Shown piece by piece: positions 33,201 to 43,761 of a DNA stretch of 64,000 nt. The notes under the pieces were generated by a model. The model did no database searches, had not been told where the DNA came from, and saw only the letters and a list, made by a program, of their open reading frames with translations. How positions within the stretch are numbered: the stretch's first letter is position 1; each line of letters begins with the position of its first letter. Source of the stretch: Parapristionchus giblindavisi. Lineage: Eukaryota; Nematoda; Chromadorea; Rhabditida; Diplogasteridae. Position numbers and translations under genes: made by a program. The stretch lies in NCBI GenBank assembly GCA_943737045.1, contig CALSFV010000021.1:1054001-1118000 (forward strand), written 5' to 3'.

Positions 33201-36200
33201 TGTCTGCAGTCTCTCTCGCCTCTCTTTGTCTCTCTTTTTCTCTCGTCGCCTCGCTAAATTCCGCTCTCGAAACGCTGTGAGTAAGTTGCTCACTCTTTCG
33301 TGTACCAGTCCACTCCTTTCTTCGTCATGACGCACACTTGCTTCTGATAGAAAACGCTCAGTACGGCGACTGTTATGATTAGCACTTCGATCAAGATATA
33401 CATGCCTGAAGTTTGGTGTTTTTTTTTGATAGTTATGAACACAACAATTTCAAACTGTTCCAACTGTTCACCCCCTGGATAGTCGATTCTCTCATAGATT
33501 TTTTTCAATAAGTATTATTTTGAATGTAATCGAGATTGGTCCGTGAACTAACCGAGAACCGGCAGACTCTTTGACTTCGGAACAGAATGGGCGAGTATTC
33601 CAATGATGAACGTCAAGGAGGTGAACGATATCAGACCGAGATTTACCTATTTTAAAAAAAATTGCTTTAAAGCGTTCACCCCTAGCTATTTTGAAACTCT
33701 CCGTTCTTGCCACACTCTCTCGCTTTCTTTGTCTGCGAGAGAGTATTACCAGAGCGGAGAGTTCCATATTTGCTCGGGGTGTGCCATTAAAAAAAGAATA
33801 ATGAACAGTTTCTTCGTGTAATACATAAGGTCAAGAACTATGATCGTTCATCACTTTGCGCCGATTCCCACTGACACTCACAATGCATTTTGAACAGAGC
33901 ATTAGCATATGCAATATAGAGACCAAAAGTGTCTCCATAAACTGACCGAAGTAATCATACTATTCATTTCCGTTGCGAAGAACAATCCGAGCAGGATTAG
34001 GAAACCTAGGAAGTTGAGATTATGAGGAGCTCTTTAGAGCTACGGAGCTCGCTTTGGAGCTATGGAACTCCATATAGAGCTACGGAGCTATCTTCCATGA
34101 ATTACGAGCCTATACCTATAAGGAACGCAGGAATGATGACCAAAGAGATCCAGAACGTCGATCTTCGCTGGAGTAGGAATTCAAAGAAGATCTAAATAAG
34201 CCACATTTATAACTCCCTCTGGAGCTCCTTTTGGGAGCTTCCTGAGGAGCTCCTATTGACAGCTCCCAGAGGAGCTCCTATTGGGAGCTCCCTGAGGAGC
34301 TCCATCGCATTGGCTTACTACTGATCGATCTTCTGCCCTAGTACCAGTCAAGTCCACAGCGTATCTGTATCCATCCATAGTCATACTCCACTCGGTAGTG
34401 TCCTACAACGAATACTTGATTACTGTAACCAGACCAGACATTATCGATTGACAATGATTTGTGACTGTAACGTAAAGGGAGAGTGACCTCTCTCAATGTC
34501 CTCATTGCGCACACTATTTATTTGTTCTCTAACAATGAGAGAGCGTAGAGCGTAAAAGAGACCGTTGACAAAGGTGTCAGTCCTTTTGCACAGAGAACGA
34601 TGGGTAATCTCCCAGTTTCCGGAAGAATCGTTACCAAAGTCTATATTGTTAATGTTGCTAAGGTCAAGGGAGCTACCACCGTTATTGCATGCATTACATC
34701 ATCTGATTAGCTAGCGCCCACTTGAAAAATCTGCCGTGGTGCATTGTCGCCTCTAATGACGAGCTCATCCGGCGAATAGCTCATCATCGCGAAGCAGTAG
34801 TAGCACCAGTGACTATCGAAGGGGAAGGCATACATCTTGAAGTTTCAATTATCGTTCTGACCAATGTTTTTGCAATTACAGTGTATAGTATAACACTCTT
34901 TATCAATGTATCAACTAGATATTTTTGTTAAACGCACACCTCAAGCTATTTTACTCTCCACTTTGGCAATGCTCTCTAACAGACAAAGAAAGCGAGAGAG
35001 TGTGACCAGAGCGGAGAGTTTTAAATTAGCTTGGGGTGTGTCTTTAAGATCTGCCAGAGAGGAGAGTGCTGATACTATTATTGTGTAGCTAAAGTAAACC
35101 CACATCGAACTGGCAGATAAACGATGCGTGTCCGATGAATTGGGCCTCTGCGTGACCTGTGCTGTTCACTTTAACCATTTGATATCGATCCGCGGCGAGA
35201 CCGAAGTTGGAGCTTAAAGAAATACCCCATGCTCTCTACGTTGGCGATATTCTCTCGCAGACAAAGAAAGCGAGAGAGCTTTGCCAGAGCGGAAAGTGTC
35301 AAATTAGCTTGGGGTGTGGCTTTAAAGGGTCTGGTTCAGCGTATTTGAAGCAGCTTACGATACATCATCACTGGCCTAGCAGTCATCACCAGAAGGTCTA
35401 TAGAATAGCTGGTTGTACCTTTTCCTTCTCTGTTTGCGATATGTTTAAAAGTTAGTCACGAATCATTTATCATTTCAGTCTTTTCTACATTTGAAAATTA
35501 TTCAATTTCCCTATTATTTTCTTTCCTAAAGGAGAAAAGATATTTCTTCATTGCCTTTATTTTTTAATTAGTTTGTGCATATTTAGACGCGGCTACAGAA
35601 TAATAATATAATAAAAATCTAGAATAACACCTGTCCTTTTGGTAGTTATAAGATATTTTTAATCTTACTCCGTTCAATCATAAGAATACTAGAAAAGACG
35701 CAGTATTCAACATGAACCTGTTATTGATATTTTTTATAACTTCTCGTATATTTTTTGAAATAGATCTTTGTCAGGACTTGAAAAAGACCGGAATTTTTAC
35801 AATGAGTTCGTGTCCCCATAGCAATTGAAAAAGTATAGGGTTATAAACAATTTCTCGAGTGCATTTTTTAAGACTATTTTCATGGTATTTTTGAGATTGA
35901 ACTGAGGCAGTTTTAAAATAACTTAATGGCACTCCCCAAGCTAATCCTGGCAATACTCTCTCGCTTACAAAGACAGCGATTGCGAGTGTTACCAGAGCGG
36001 GGAGTTTCAAATTAACTCGAGGTGTCACTTTAAAACTACGGAAAGACTTATCGTTGACCTCTCGCAAGCGGTGACCTCCGGCACCCATAACTGTCCGATA
36101 TGCACGTAGATGTAGTTGACACCACCGAAATCTTCCGCATTCCAAGTTAGCCGAGGATCACGCCAGCGCTGAATCGAGGGAACAAGGAACTTGATAAGTT

Positions 36201-39200
36201 CTTGATAATGATATGGACTAGTTCGCTATTAGTATAATAACAAAAAAATGGACTCACGGCATGAATCCCGATAGCGTGGTGGTGCGTCATTTGGACTTCC
36301 ACCTGAACATCACACACAGTTAACGCCTCAGTTAAATCGGAATATTGTCTCAAGTCTTGATTGTCTTTTAAGATTGTCAGAACTTAAAAGTTATCATCAT
36401 TTGAAAGCGAGGCGATAACGCATAACACAAAACAATAACTTGGTAGCTATAGCAGTTTGAATACACTTACAACATGAGTGAGATGGGCATAGGATAGTGC
36501 CAGATGCAGCTCCTCCGGTTCTTCTGTGGTTGCTCCGGTACTGCCTGGAACCATAGCGATCTCAAACACACTTGTGTGACTCGTGACTCTCTTCGGTCTT
36601 TTTTTAAACATTACAACAATGCTGGTGCCACTCCCTGCTTTGCTCTATTTTCAGAATATCTCTGGCAATTTATGAATCAGAGCTCTTGGCCCAATATTAT
36701 ATTGGAGTACGTAGCATATTAGAACGATAGAGTCATGGTGGCTTGCCTGAATTGTAAGGACTAGCCGTATTGTAGTAGTCTTGAAATAGATGAGCGAAGA
36801 GTCGTTTGTTGTTCTCCATGAACTGTGCTGAAACAGTATTTGAGTAATGCTTAATGATCATCTCGTAAACAGACATAGAAGACAGTGACAGAATGTGTAT
36901 ACTATTATACAATGTTTAGACATTGTAGACACGTCGACCAGAGAGATAAGCTTCAAATGAAAAATTGAGCTCACCATTTTCGCTGGAATGCCCATAGCAC
37001 AGCGTAGCGGTTAACAACAGATAGATAGTCATTGTGGCTGTACCTATTACATTACAAGCACTTCAAGCGCCGTTGTGACCAACAGTTTATAAGTATAATG
37101 GCATAATAAAGATATAGCAAGAAAAAATATGATAATGAGATTCTCATATTAAAAGGCGGGATACTAACGAAATCGGGATAAGAAAACATCTTCGGCTTGA
37201 TTAGAAGTTACGGTGATTATGGACGGCAACAATACAGAGATAAATAAAAGACTGACTGACGCATGCAGATAGATTGGTGGGAATGTAGCTCATTAAACAT
37301 CATTAGATTTATGACTAACGATATTGCAATCCGTTCAAGCGGTTTGTTGAAACCAGACACTGTTCTCCTGTTTTCAACGGTTGAATATGGTATTGAAACC
37401 ATTGACAACAAATGAAGACTGAGACCCGGGTATGAGCCTTAAACGCTTTACGTAATAACTGAACACTCGGCAGATCATCTACATGATTACAAATAATGCG
37501 GCGAAACGTAATATCAATCTTGTTTTGATGACGATGATATAATAGAACTTATATTATGTAAACAATTACGATCACAGTGTTGAACAGAATAGTAATGAGT
37601 CCTTGTGCACTCTAAAACGGTAGTAATTTCATAGCTGAATTTGTCTGTAAATGAACTGAGGCAACGATAAGAATTTGTTATTTTCATAAGGCCCAATAGA
37701 AACGTGATTTATTATAGAAAATACTTTATTTATTCACAAAACCTCAATAAAATCGTGAAATATTGCGGAAAACAGTCTCGGGTCGCTCGGGTTCGTTCGC
37801 CCAACCGTAAGCCATCAGCCAGGCTAGATTGAGCACGTGAAGGGCCATGAAGACGATGAAGTGACCGAGTCCCTTGGCGATGACTCTTTCCGATGCGAAT
37901 ATGGCCATTCTGTGCAGGAGTGGGGCTGGAAGTGTTGCTTATTAAAATAATGTATTAAGGATAATTTGAAATTTTAAAATCCAAGCTTATATTCTGTTTA
38001 ATAGTTGCGTTACTAATGAAATACCTAATTTTGCCTCCTATATTTTTCTTTTTGTAACTGCTGAACACCACTTATCTGTCAATGTGAAATACGACAGTAA
38101 TGGGCAAAGTATAAACAAAGTTTGTGATGTGCTATCAAATCGAATAAAGTACACACCTCTTCGTCTGCGTTCAGGAACGCGGTCCTTGCCACTCTTAGCA
38201 CTCTGTGTGCGCTCATCGCAGGTCCTGTTCAATCTTTAATAATTTTACCATGCTAGATTTGGTATGCTCAAGCGTTCTAGCTAGATAGCTAGCGAGATAG
38301 GTACATCAGCAAGATAGGAAAACCCACAATTTCTCCACGACATCGTCTTTGGTGAACCATTTCACGCCCATGTCGGCCCATTTTCTGATGGTTGCTTGAT
38401 GGAATACACTCAACACAGCCACAGTGATGATCGCAAGCTCGATAACGATGTACATTCCTGAATTTAAATATTGATTAAATTTAAATATTGATTAACACGG
38501 AAAGTACATACCTAAAATCGGCAGCATCTTGGCCTTGGGCAGCGAATCAGCCAGTATTCCTATGATAAACGTCATTGAAGTGAATGCGATCAATCCGAGA
38601 TTAACCTGAATATTTTATTGATTTTTTGAACTTATTGATTTACTATTTTTTATTGATTACTGAACAGATAACATGCGAAAACATTTCATCATTGGAAAAT
38701 TTGCTTTTGTAGAACGAAACAACCTCAAAATCGACTTAAAGGTATCGCTAATTTGTAACTGTCAATGCTCTCACACTTTCTTTGTATAAGAGCAAAGCCA
38801 GTGTGGAGAGTGAAATTTTCTGGGGATGATCGATTAAGATAAAAAAGCTGACCGCAATATTAACATTGTATCCCTCGCTGCTGAAGAAGAGACCGAGCAG
38901 AATCAGAAAACCTGTAAAATCATTCATTACAAGTAACTTGCTTTATTGGACAAGCTGACCGATGAGAAATGATGGAGTGATTATGAGATATACCCAAAAC
39001 GCGGAGCGGCGCTTGAGCAAGAATTCGAAGTAGATCTAAAGTAACTCGATAAGATTATTGATTGATTATTTTAAAAATCAATAATACGAACTGTCGATCG
39101 ATCTTCCGTCTTATGATCGTCCAGATCTACACTGTATCCGAATCCTCTCATGTCTATGCTCCACTCACTAGTGTCCTGTAACGAATCCTAGATTACTGTA

Positions 39201-42200
39201 TTCCTTGATTACTGTTTCCCTTGATTACTGTATCTCTTGATTACTGTATCCCTTGATTACTGTGTCCCTTGATTACTGTATCCCTTGATTACTGTATCCC
39301 TTGATTACCGAGACTCACAACTTTAAGAATAATTATATAAAATCTGAAAGTGCATGGCTGCACCTAAATTTTTGGCTCCTGCCATATTTTCCCTATACCT
39401 ATTGTTCAAAAGTCTCACTGAGATATAAAAGATTTCCCTTGTAAATAAAACCCTACGAATATTCCTTGCTGATAAACATAGGCGAGTCCTTTGTTTTCAA
39501 CTTTTAGTGCTTTGAGTCCTTTCTTATTTGGTTTGATTTGATTTTAGGGTGGGATACCCAGTCGTAGATTAACCCTGTCAACAGGCTAACCCCCAGTTCC
39601 CTTTTCCTTCCCTAAACTCCTTTCCCCTTTGTTGTTTATCACTTTTGAACTTTCTTCGTCTTACAATTAGTTTATCTGTCTTTCTCTGGTAATTTAATTA
39701 GGTAGACTTGATTGGATAGATGCGTAACGTTATTCTTAAACGTCTTTCGTCTCTCACTGTAGTAAGCTTTCCATTTCTGGATACTGTTTCGTAATATTCT
39801 GGCTTTATATTTTCGATCCACTGCGTTACACATAGTAACGAACAATAATTAGTAGCCTAGCTGCCGATGTTTGGTAACTCAAATTATTAACTCAATCATG
39901 CATAAGACTCAGGCTGAATCATAGCTTCACCTGTTTTGTTCGTTCACGAACAGTCTTTCCACGAATCATTATACCACACCCCAAGCTAATTTGAAACTCT
40001 CCGCTCTGGCCACACTCTCTCGCTTTCTTTGTCTGCGACAGAACGGAGAGTAAAAGTGACCAGGCGTAAAGCTATTACCATGACAATTTGATTGGTTTCG
40101 TGGCCGCCACTGAAGACCAATTCACGCTGCGAATAATCTGGCAGAGCGAAGCAGTAGAAGCACCAGTGACTGTCGAAGGGGAACGCGGCAATCTTGAAAC
40201 CAATCGATATTTAAAAAATTAAATTCAAAATAAAAAAAAATACATCGAATTCGCAGATGAACGCAGCATAGCCGATGAAGAAATACTCCGCGTGGCCTGT
40301 ACTGTTGACCTTCACCATTTGCCCGCGGCTAGAGGCGTAGATAAAGGCGGAACTGAAAATCGCCAAGTCTAAACCCGTCTGGACTACGCCGCAAAGTACC
40401 TCTCGCAAGCCGCGATCTCCGGGATCCACACTTGGCTTTCGCGAACGTAAATGTAGTTGATGCCGTTGAAGTCTTCCGGCTTCCATGCGAGGCGCGGGTC
40501 TTGCCATTGCTAAATAAATATTGGTAAACCTAAATATGTCGGCGATCTCTAGAGTTCAGACACTTTCTTTAATGCCTGAGGATATGACTATCCAACCTTA
40601 CTCGTGATACACATTTTGAGAACCTGTACGACAAACGTGACAAAACGTGGAAAAATTGCCCACTATGTCAATGAATGCTCTGATATCGAGAGACTAGGGC
40701 AATGACTACTCGTAATATCAACAGTACTAAAGCAAAGTTGGCATACTCACGATTCTCAAGCCGAGCACATGATTGTGTGACATTTGTACCTCAACCTGAA
40801 ATGGTATGGTCCATTGCATTATCACGAAATTGTAGAATACAAGTTATGATCATGACCAATTACAGTGAGCTATTTCACACCCCCACACCATCAATATTTT
40901 TCACTTCTATTTTATTCGTAAGATAAATAAATACACAAATAAATAAAAGTGACACAAATACGACGTACAACATGAGTTAGATGCGCGTATTCGATCGAGA
41001 TTCGAACTTCCGCGGGTTGTTCGTTCTTGGGTCCGTTGCTTTCTGGGTTTAAACTGTTTTTTTTTCATTAAAAATATTTAAATTATATTATTAATAATAA
41101 TAAATGATAGGAGAAACAACTAAAATGACCACATCTTTTTAAAACTTTAACGTAACATGAAACATATTCGGAAAGGCAAATTGTAAACGTTAGATTGAAA
41201 CCAACCAGAATTATATGGACTTGTCTGACTATAGTATTGCTGAAACAGCGTTTCGAACAATCGCTTGTTGGAATCGATGAATGTGGCTGAAAAATAGTGA
41301 ACATTCAATTCACAGTATTCTGGTTCAAGCCATTTTGTTTCCATAGCCAGACAAGCGAAAGACGATTGCATTTGAGAGAGTTTCTATGTTGAGCGGTCGT
41401 TTTGGCTTTCACAGTTTATAGAACATTGTGAATTCAATTAACACATTTTTCAATCCTTTGGTAGATAGCTCTGTATATCATATTCAATTATAAAACAAAA
41501 TAGTGAAAATTATAATAAATAAATTAAAATAAAATAAACCACCATCATTGCTGGAGTGTCCATAGCTCAAGGTAACGATCGATAGTGCGAGCGCTAAATG
41601 CATTTTCTGCCTGAAAAGACTCGTGTCTAAGGTGTTGGGCAATTGAAAGGCGCATTATATATGAGAAAACGCATGACAAGTTAATGAGATTCGTGTCTGT
41701 TGCAGCGAGGAATATGAACGGCAAACGCATAATAATGTTTCGCTGTTGCTTAGTTGCGATATATCATAAATAAGATATAGAGCGATGACCGAGGAATATA
41801 AGACAGGAAACACATTGACTCATAGCGCCAATGCTCGAATGTGATAAAGTATGCATGGCGTTATGCGATAGAGGAAAACACACGCAATGCCTGAACACCT
41901 CGAGATCATTCATGCCTCAAGAGAAAGTGTGGTCTCGGAGCACTTTACATCGAAAAATCGGAAAAAAATTGTCATAAATAATTTGCATATATAAAGCTCG
42001 CTTGTGGAGAAATAATAATAATATTTATTGATTAATAATAATTATATTTCTAATAATGATATTTTCCAGCTATACCCGAAATCTCGTCGACACCGGCAAC
42101 GGGCGCTACAACATGATTCTGCTGTGTTGGGGACCCGGAATGTGCACCAAGTAAGCCATATTCCGTAACTCCGCCCCTTTTTCAATCAATATCCTTACAG

Positions 42201-43134
42201 TATCCATTGCTAGACACCTCCCCCTTTTCAATTTATATCCTTACAGTATCCCTAGTTTGACTCCGCCCATTTTAATCGATAATCTTACAGTATCCATGAT
42301 CACTCCGATTCGCACTGCTTCGTGAAGATGCTGCAAGGAGAACTGCTTGAGACGAGGTATCGATTGGATTATTGAGTTTTAAGGATTAGACATCGAATTT
42401 AGACTTTAAAAAAAATTCATTTTTTTAAGATTCGAGTTCCCCAAAGAAGGAGATGATGAGCTCCAGCCGCTCACAAAGATTGAGGAACTTAAGTTTGGCG
42501 AGAACGAAGTCACCTATATTAATGGTGAGTGCTCATTTGGTTTGAAAATATGATAATTTGTAACCGTGAAAATTCTCTCTATTCACTCGCATTTCGAAGC
42601 CAAGAAGACAGATTACAATGACTTTTTACTTAATTATAAACACTTACTTAATATTGAAATTTACAAATTTAATCTATTTGGTAATTTAATAGAACTCTTT
42701 TCCAGATTCGATCGGTCTCCATCGCATGGAGAATCCTTCCCACACTGAGCCTGCCGTGTCCCTCCATATCTACTGTCCACCCTACAAGTCTTGTTATCTC
42801 TTCGATCAAAGAACAAGTGAGATTTTCTAATTAAAAAAAATTACATTTTAAACAACTTGTGTAGTGTTATCCACCACACAAGCTGGATTTTTAATAGCTA
42901 GACCCAAAAATACAGAAGCCATTGCCATTTTATATGATAGAAATAGTCCCCTCCCAGAATAGTATTCATTTTAAAAAATCCATAAAAAATCAATTTTCAG
43001 GTCAAAAACACGTGAGCCACGTCACCTTCTGGAGTGAGTATGGACGACTGACGAATCCCACTCAAGTCCCCTTCGATCCTATTAAGAACTTCACAAACAC
43101 CGATGTTGATGCTGTAGAAGAAGTTAAATTGTAA
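30216..43134 (+). CDS. cdo-1: Cysteine dioxygenase
   Basis: Oxidises L-cysteine to cysteine sulfinate with non-haem iron, in the cytosol. Exons: 30216-30290, 30448-30521, 42070-42150, 42291-42356, 42430-42524, 42706-42816, 43001-43134; all phases agree, giving 211 residues (mammalian enzyme 200). The cupin iron ligands are His79 and His81 in '[11 protein letters not shown]' and His136 in 'GLHRMEN'. Cys86 and Tyr153 ('HIYCPPY') are in the places of the family's Cys-Tyr crosslink pair. The split His50 codon (CA|C) joins exon 2 to exon 3 across an 11,548-bp intron that contains two minus-strand channel genes. A TTTCAG acceptor lies 2 bp before the ATG, suggesting trans-splicing or a 5'UTR intron. 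Exon 2's acceptor (CCTAAG) is weak. Confidence 0.95.
31260..37032 (-). CDS. Cys-loop ligand-gated ion channel 2, nested in cdo-1 intron
   Basis: Minus-strand exons, phase-consistent: 37032-36975 (signal peptide), 36827-36747, 36544-36471, 36302-36258, 36168-36059, 35212-35104, 34835-34722, 34402-34319, 34191-34116, 34005-33947, 33646-33553, 33405-33294, then an unresolved loop exon near 33253, and a last exon 31441-31260. The Cys-loop is '[15 protein letters not shown]' with 13 residues between cysteines. M1, M2 ('[20 protein letters not shown]'), M3 and M4 are all present. Intron 2 has a GC donor (CAG|GCAAGC). Exon 6 begins at the end of a TTAA hairpin element. A mariner sits in the last intron. 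The M3-M4 loop can only be joined with a 40-bp intron; if that is wrong the frame stops at TGA after 'WYTKE'. Confidence 0.8.
31462..31587. mobile_element. Hairpin TTAA element, copy c (degenerate)
   Basis: TTAA-bounded. The arms retain GAGCTATTTTGCTC and TAAAATTATCC around CTCTCGTACAG; similarity to the other copies is moderate. Confidence 0.5.
31737..33008 (+). mobile_element. Decayed mariner-type transposon
   Basis: 1,272 bp between TA dinucleotides, with ends CAGGATGCGCCAAAATTACC and GGTAATTATGGCGCACCCTG as inverted repeats. Transposase remnants are readable on the plus strand in shifting frames: '[10 protein letters not shown]', '[13 protein letters not shown]', '[10 protein letters not shown]', and '[13 protein letters not shown]' in the position of the mariner 'PHSPDL' block. 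There are several stops and frameshifts, so it is dead. It lies at once in the cdo-1 intron and in the last intron of channel 2. Confidence 0.88.
33667..33790. mobile_element. Hairpin TTAA element, copy d
   Basis: TTAA at both ends; arms CTCTCCGTTCTTGCCACACTCTCTCGC and ATTACCAGAGCGGAGAG pair around TTTGTCTGCGA. It lies in a channel 2 intron. Confidence 0.85.
34028..34306. repeat. GGAGCTCC palindrome arrays flanking exon 9 of channel 2
   Basis: Two clusters (34028-34095 and 34212-34306) of the 8-bp palindrome GGAGCTCC/GAGCTC at about 10-17-bp spacing, one in each intron beside exon 9 of channel 2. Confidence 0.8.
34928..35047. mobile_element. Hairpin TTAA element, copy e
   Basis: TTAA ends; left TTAAACGCACACCTCAAGC, right TTAGCTTGGGGTGTGTCTTTAA. 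It is in channel 2 intron 6. Confidence 0.9.
35214..35325. mobile_element. Hairpin TTAA element, copy f, forms a splice acceptor
   Basis: TTAA at 35214-35217 and 35322-35325. On the minus strand the element's end plus TTAA reads CTTTAAG directly before exon 6 of channel 2 (starts 35212), so the duplicated target is the 3' splice site. The paralogous exon in channel 1 uses an ordinary TTTTCAG. Confidence 0.9.
35923..36032. mobile_element. Hairpin TTAA element, copy g
   Basis: TTAA ends; left TTAATGGCACTCCCCAAGC, right AACTCGAGGTGTCACTTTAA. It is in channel 2 intron 5. Confidence 0.85.
37744..41603 (-). CDS. Cys-loop ligand-gated ion channel 1, nested in cdo-1 intron
   Basis: A pentameric neurotransmitter-gated channel subunit. 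Fourteen exons fit with every phase correct: 41603-41543, 41286-41202, 41053-40969, 40795-40751, 40509-40400, 40352-40244, 40192-40079, 40079-side intron, 39175-39092, 39035-38960, 38911-38853, 38605-38512, 38457-38328, 38224-38157, 37925-37744; 433 residues. It has a signal peptide ([15 protein letters not shown]), loop A-like 'QVWIPEI', Cys-loop '[15 protein letters not shown]' (13 between), and M1-M4. M2 is '[20 protein letters not shown]', aligning with nicotinic M2 but with NIA in place of GEK and no PAR motif, so ion selectivity cannot be inferred. There is no vicinal Cys pair in loop C. Closest in kind to diverged nematode lgc genes. Confidence 0.92.
38736..38837. mobile_element. Hairpin TTAA element, copy h
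   Basis: TTAA ends with a shortened arm (ACTGTCAATGCTCTCACACTT / AGAGCAAAGCCAGTGTGGAGAG). It is in a channel 1 intron. A partial copy without a clear right end lies at about 39970-40061. Confidence 0.7.
39192..39308. repeat. 17-bp minisatellite (CTTGATTACTGTATCCC)
   Basis: About seven tandem copies of a 17-bp unit with single-base variants, starting right after the acceptor side of exon 8 of channel 1 (minus strand), so it lies at the 3' end of that intron. About 650 bp of unremarkable intron follows to 39960. Confidence 0.92.
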
Positions 43135-43761
43135 ATATTGTACATAGTCATGATTTTGTTTAGCAATCAATCAATAACCAATAATCAATCAATAATCAAT
43201 ACTTCTCGATTGCGTCGTATAATAATCGTTAATCAACTTATGTATCTGTTTTTCTATGATGATTTTACTTTAAAAATGAAAGTTGAAAAAAATGTAATCG
43301 AAAGCCTAAAATATTCTTGATTTCGAACCCATGTTTGACTATTTTATCGTCAGGTCCTGTTACTACGCATACACATAATATCCCTTTGTATCATATCACC
43401 CCAAATGTATCATATTGTCCAATTTATGTGCTGATAAAGTAATGATGAAGTATAACATATGTATACAAGAGGTGGATCGATCAATGTTAATGTATTTCGG
43501 TGTACGTCATTCTTTTAAAAATCAGACTAAATGAGGCACACAGATACTAAAGAATAAAATTAGCAAATACATACGAAGATTCCCTTCCTTTTTGTGAAGC
43601 AAATTGTATGCTCCTCTCTGGCTTATAGCTTGGGGTGTTCCCTTTTTGTTATTGAAATTGATTGAAATCGAAAATATTCCGTTGCTCTCCCTTCACCATA
43701 CTGCATAGTACACGAGAGATTTTCACATCTGCTTCGTGATCATTAAAATGATTTAAAAGAA

